Shown here one piece after another: positions 61,747-64,000 of a stretch of 64,000 nucleotides of DNA. Source of the stretch: Halobellus inordinatus (GTDB lineage Archaea; Halobacteriota; Halobacteria; Halobacteriales; Haloferacaceae); contig NZ_JANHAV010000003.1 in assembly GCF_024464655.1 (NCBI RefSeq), forward strand, positions 1-64,000. The letters are read 5' to 3'. Each line of letters opens with the position of its first letter. Positions within the stretch are counted from its first letter, which is position 1. The notes under the pieces were generated by a model that searched no databases, was not told the origin of the DNA, and worked only from the letters and a program-made list of their open reading frames with translations. A program made the translations under genes and the position numbers.

Positions 61747-64000
61747 ATGACCGCCCACAACCCAAACCCCGCGAAGGACTACGTCGAGACCGCAGACGAC
61801 CACCTCCGCGGTACCTACGAGGAGCCGATGAGCCTGGAGGCGTACGTCGATGCCGCGTTCGAGCGACCGTCGATCGCCGCCCACGCCTCGAAGTACCTGC
61901 TGGACGCGATCGAGTCGATGGGAACGCGAACGGTTCTCGAAGAGGGGGAGACGCGCGAGCGCTACCGCTTCTTCGACGACCCCGCGAACGACGGCGAACA
62001 CGCCGTCCTCGGAAACACCGAGGTCTTGAACCGCTTCGTCGACGACCTCCGGACGATCGCCGCCGACCGGGGGAAATCAGAGAAGATCCTCTGGTTCGAC
62101 GGCCCGACCGCGACCGGGAAGTCCGAGCTCAAGCGCTGTCTCATCAACGGCCTGCGCGCGTACTCGAAGACCGACGCCGGCCGGCGCTACACCGTCGAGT
62201 GGAACGTCGCCGCCGCCAGCGACACCCGCGGCCTCTCGTACGGCGGCGAGTCGACCGCGCCCGAACAGGAGTCCGACTGGTACGAGAGCCCGGTACAGTC
62301 GCACCCGCTGTCTGTCTTCCCGTCGGCGGTTCGCAGCGACCTCCTGGCGGAACTGAACCGCCAGTCCGGCGATCACGTCCCCATCGCCGTCGACGAGGAA
62401 CTCGACCCGTTCTGCCGGGAGGCCTACGAGTTCTTAGAGGAGAAGTACCGCCGCAACGGGCGCCGGGAGTTGTTCTCGGCGGTGACCGACCCCTCGCACC
62501 TGCGCGTGAAGAACTACGTCGTCGACGTCGGGCGCGGGATCGGCGTCCTCCACTCCGAGGACGACGGCTCGCCCAAAGAGCGCCTCGTCGGGTCGTGGAT
62601 GCCGGGGATGCTCCGCGAACTCGACTCGCGCGGGCGGAAGAACCCCCAGGCGTTCAGCTACGACGGCGTGCTCTCGCAGGGCAACGGCCTCCTCACGATC
62701 GTCGAGGACGCCGCCCAGCACGCGGACCTGCTCCAGAAGCTCCTGAACGTCCCCGACGAGGGACACGTCAAGCTGGATAAGGGAATCGGGATGGACGTCG
62801 ACACCCAACTCGTCATCATCTCGAACCCCGACCTCGACGCCGAACTCGACAAGTACGCCGACCGGAACGGTCGCGACCCGCTGAAGGCGCTCAAGCGCCG
62901 GCTCGACAAACACGAGTTCCGCTACCTCACGAACGTCTCGTTGGAGGCGGAGTTGATCCGCCGGGAGCTAACCGACGAAACGGCCGTCTGGGACGTCGAA
63001 GACGAAGACGAACTCCGCGAGCGCGTCCGCGCGCCGCTCGTCGTCGACGTGCAGAACGCGCCGGGGTCGGTGCGGGCCAGAGAACTCGCGCCGCACGCTG
63101 TGGAGGCGGCCGCGATGTACAGCGTGCTCACCCGACTCGACAGCGAGGACGTCCCCGCCGGCTACGACCTCGTCGACAAGGCGCTGCTCTTCGACTTCGG
63201 CTACGTTCAGGAGGGCGACGACCGAACCCGCGTCGACGAGTTCGACTTCGACGGCGACGGCGAGGGGATCCACGGCGTCCCCGTCACGTTCACCCGGGAC
63301 GTCATCGCGGACCTGCTGCACGAGGAGACCGACCGCTGGCACACCGACCTCGCCGTCGAACACGTGGTCCTGCCCGAGGACGTACTCGACGCGATGGCTG
63401 CCGGCCTCCACGACGCCCCCGTCTTCTCCCGCTCGGAGCGCGCGGAGTACGAGGACCGCGTGACGCTGGCAAAGGAGTACGTTCTCGACAGACAGGAGTC
63501 CGACGTGCTCGCTGCGTTGCTCGCGGACCGCTCGGTCGAACGCGAGACGGTCGCGGAGTACGTCGAGCACGTCTACGCGTGGGACGGCGACGAGCAGGTC
63601 GAGACCGAGCGCGGACCGGTCGATCCCGATCCGCTGTTGATGAAGCTCTTCGAGACCGAACAGCTCGGTCGGTTCGACGACGACGCCTACCTCGGAAACC
63701 GCCCGACCGACTCCGTCGAGGAGTTCCGCCGCGAGAAGATCATCACCGCGCTGAACCGCTACGCGTGGGAGAACCGCGACGCCGGGTTCACCGTCGACGA
63801 CGTCGACCTCTCGGAGATTCCGGTGATCCGATCGGTGCTCGACACCTACGACTGGGACGACGTCAAACGGCTCTACGAGGACTTCGACCCCGCGCAGTGG
63901 GACGACCCGCCGGAGAACACGGAGACGGCGCGGCTGAAAGCACAGACGATCAGCGAACTGACGGCCCGCGGCTACACGCCGGCGTCGGCCGAACTGACGA
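61747..64000 (+). CDS. prkA2: PrkA-type kinase, second copy (3' end outside the window)
   Basis: The frame starts one base after the first prkA stop and stays open for 751 codons to the window edge. The P-loop is WFDGPTATGKSELKRCLINGL; N-terminal HASKYLLDAIESMGTRTVLEEGE and DAAFERPSIAAH resemble the first copy's start. In the middle, VPIAVDEELDPFCREAYEFLEEKYRRNG and LHSEDDGSPKERLVGSWMPGM fit the family, and a charged region follows. Two different PrkA kinases in tandem is the arrangement known from several haloarchaea; they may work as a pair. Its stop codon is not in the window. Confidence 0.88.
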   Translation, partial: MTAHNPNPAKDYVETADDHLRGTYEEPMSLEAYVDAAFERPSIAAHASKYLLDAIESMGTRTVLEEGETRERYRFFDDPANDGEHAVLGNTEVLNRFVDDLRTIAADRGKSEKILWFDGPTATGKSELKRCLINGLRAYSKTDAGRRYTVEWNVAAASDTRGLSYGGESTAPEQESDWYESPVQSHPLSVFPSAVRSDLLAELNRQSGDHVPIAVDEELDPFCREAYEFLEEKYRRNGRRELFSAVTDPSHLRVKNYVVDVGRGIGVLHSEDDGSPKERLVGSWMPGMLRELDSRGRKNPQAFSYDGVLSQGNGLLTIVEDAAQHADLLQKLLNVPDEGHVKLDKGIGMDVDTQLVIISNPDLDAELDKYADRNGRDPLKALKRRLDKHEFRYLTNVSLEAELIRRELTDETAVWDVEDEDELRERVRAPLVVDVQNAPGSVRARELAPHAVEAAAMYSVLTRLDSEDVPAGYDLVDKALLFDFGYVQEGDDRTRVDEFDFDGDGEGIHGVPVTFTRDVIADLLHEETDRWHTDLAVEHVVLPEDVLDAMAAGLHDAPVFSRSERAEYEDRVTLAKEYVLDRQESDVLAALLADRSVERETVAEYVEHVYAWDGDEQVETERGPVDPDPLLMKLFETEQLGRFDDDAYLGNRPTDSVEEFRREKIITALNRYAWENRDAGFTVDDVDLSEIPVIRSVLDTYDWDDVKRLYEDFDPAQWDDPPENTETARLKAQTISELTARGYTPASAELT

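Overview
The window is a 64 kb piece of a haloarchaeal (class Halobacteria) chromosome. The evidence is very high GC, strongly acidic predicted proteins, many leaderless genes with an A/T-rich TATA element about 25-33 nt before the ATG, and archaeal-specific genes (aMBF1, TFS, AlaX, a SAMP1-like ubiquitin-fold protein, Tat lipoproteins, halophile-type SdhCDBA). No transposase, integrase, CRISPR array or phage gene is visible. Most of the window reads as ordinary core chromosome with a few accessory or regulatory surprises.

Layout. 1-8.3 kb: one-carbon metabolism (3' end of glyA, folD), a zinc-ribbon protein, an 84-bp foldback (MITE-like) repeat, HAD phosphatase, AlaX, aMBF1, tRNA-Leu(GAG), DUF420 membrane protein, a MoaD-like protein and purF. 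8.4-14 kb: dnaK, an alpha/beta hydrolase, an amidohydrolase and an HD phosphohydrolase, all on the minus strand, followed by about 690 bp of hairpin-rich noncoding DNA. 14.4-22.2 kb: two PAS/histidine-kinase sensors, a cupin, a beta-RFAP-synthase-like GHMP enzyme, a KaiC/RAD55-like ATPase with a degenerate P-loop, and a double-VOC protein. 22.6-30.8 kb: a complete branched-chain amino acid locus, leuA-ilvBNC-leuCDB, with overlapping stop/start codons. Small candidate leader ORFs precede leuA, ilvB and leuC, and a palindrome abuts the leuA TATA box. 30.9-33.8 kb: bacterial-type PTS genes (EIIA, HPr, EI, EIIB) with no EIIC beside them. 34.4-41.2 kb: a dipeptide/oligopeptide-type ABC transporter in which both ATPases are fused into one 909-residue chain with a helical insertion. 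41.3-50.2 kb: two small regulators, an aberrant tRNA-like gene, sdhCDBA, a divergent pair made of an AstE/AspA-type deacylase and a RimK-RimB fusion ligase, a formamidase with a zinc-ribbon insertion, and a SAMP1-like modifier. 50.3-64 kb: two zinc-binding acidic proteins, a UbiA prenyltransferase fused to a lycopene-cyclase-like domain, TFS, a palindrome cluster, PspA sharing one TATA box with a divergent hydrolase, a GCS2 ligase, and two consecutive PrkA-type kinases, the second running off the window.

How it works together. The 22.6-30.8 kb block encodes all dedicated steps from pyruvate to the valine/isoleucine precursor oxo-acids (except dihydroxy-acid dehydratase and transaminase) and the leucine branch, probably as one regulated unit. 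The PTS block can carry out the phosphoenolpyruvate to EI to HPr to EIIA to EIIB relay but needs a membrane EIIC from elsewhere. SdhCDBA supplies complex II. The RimK-RimB/AstE pair suggests addition and removal of amino acids on a small molecule or peptide.

Best candidates for follow-up: the RimK-RimB fusion with its tandem operator-like repeats, the UbiA-lycopene-cyclase fusion, the frame problem and leader ORF at leuA, the abnormal tRNA-like gene at 42.1 kb, the beta-RFAP synthase homologue, and the small coupled ORFs in the branched-chain locus. No wholly new defence or mobile system is evident.
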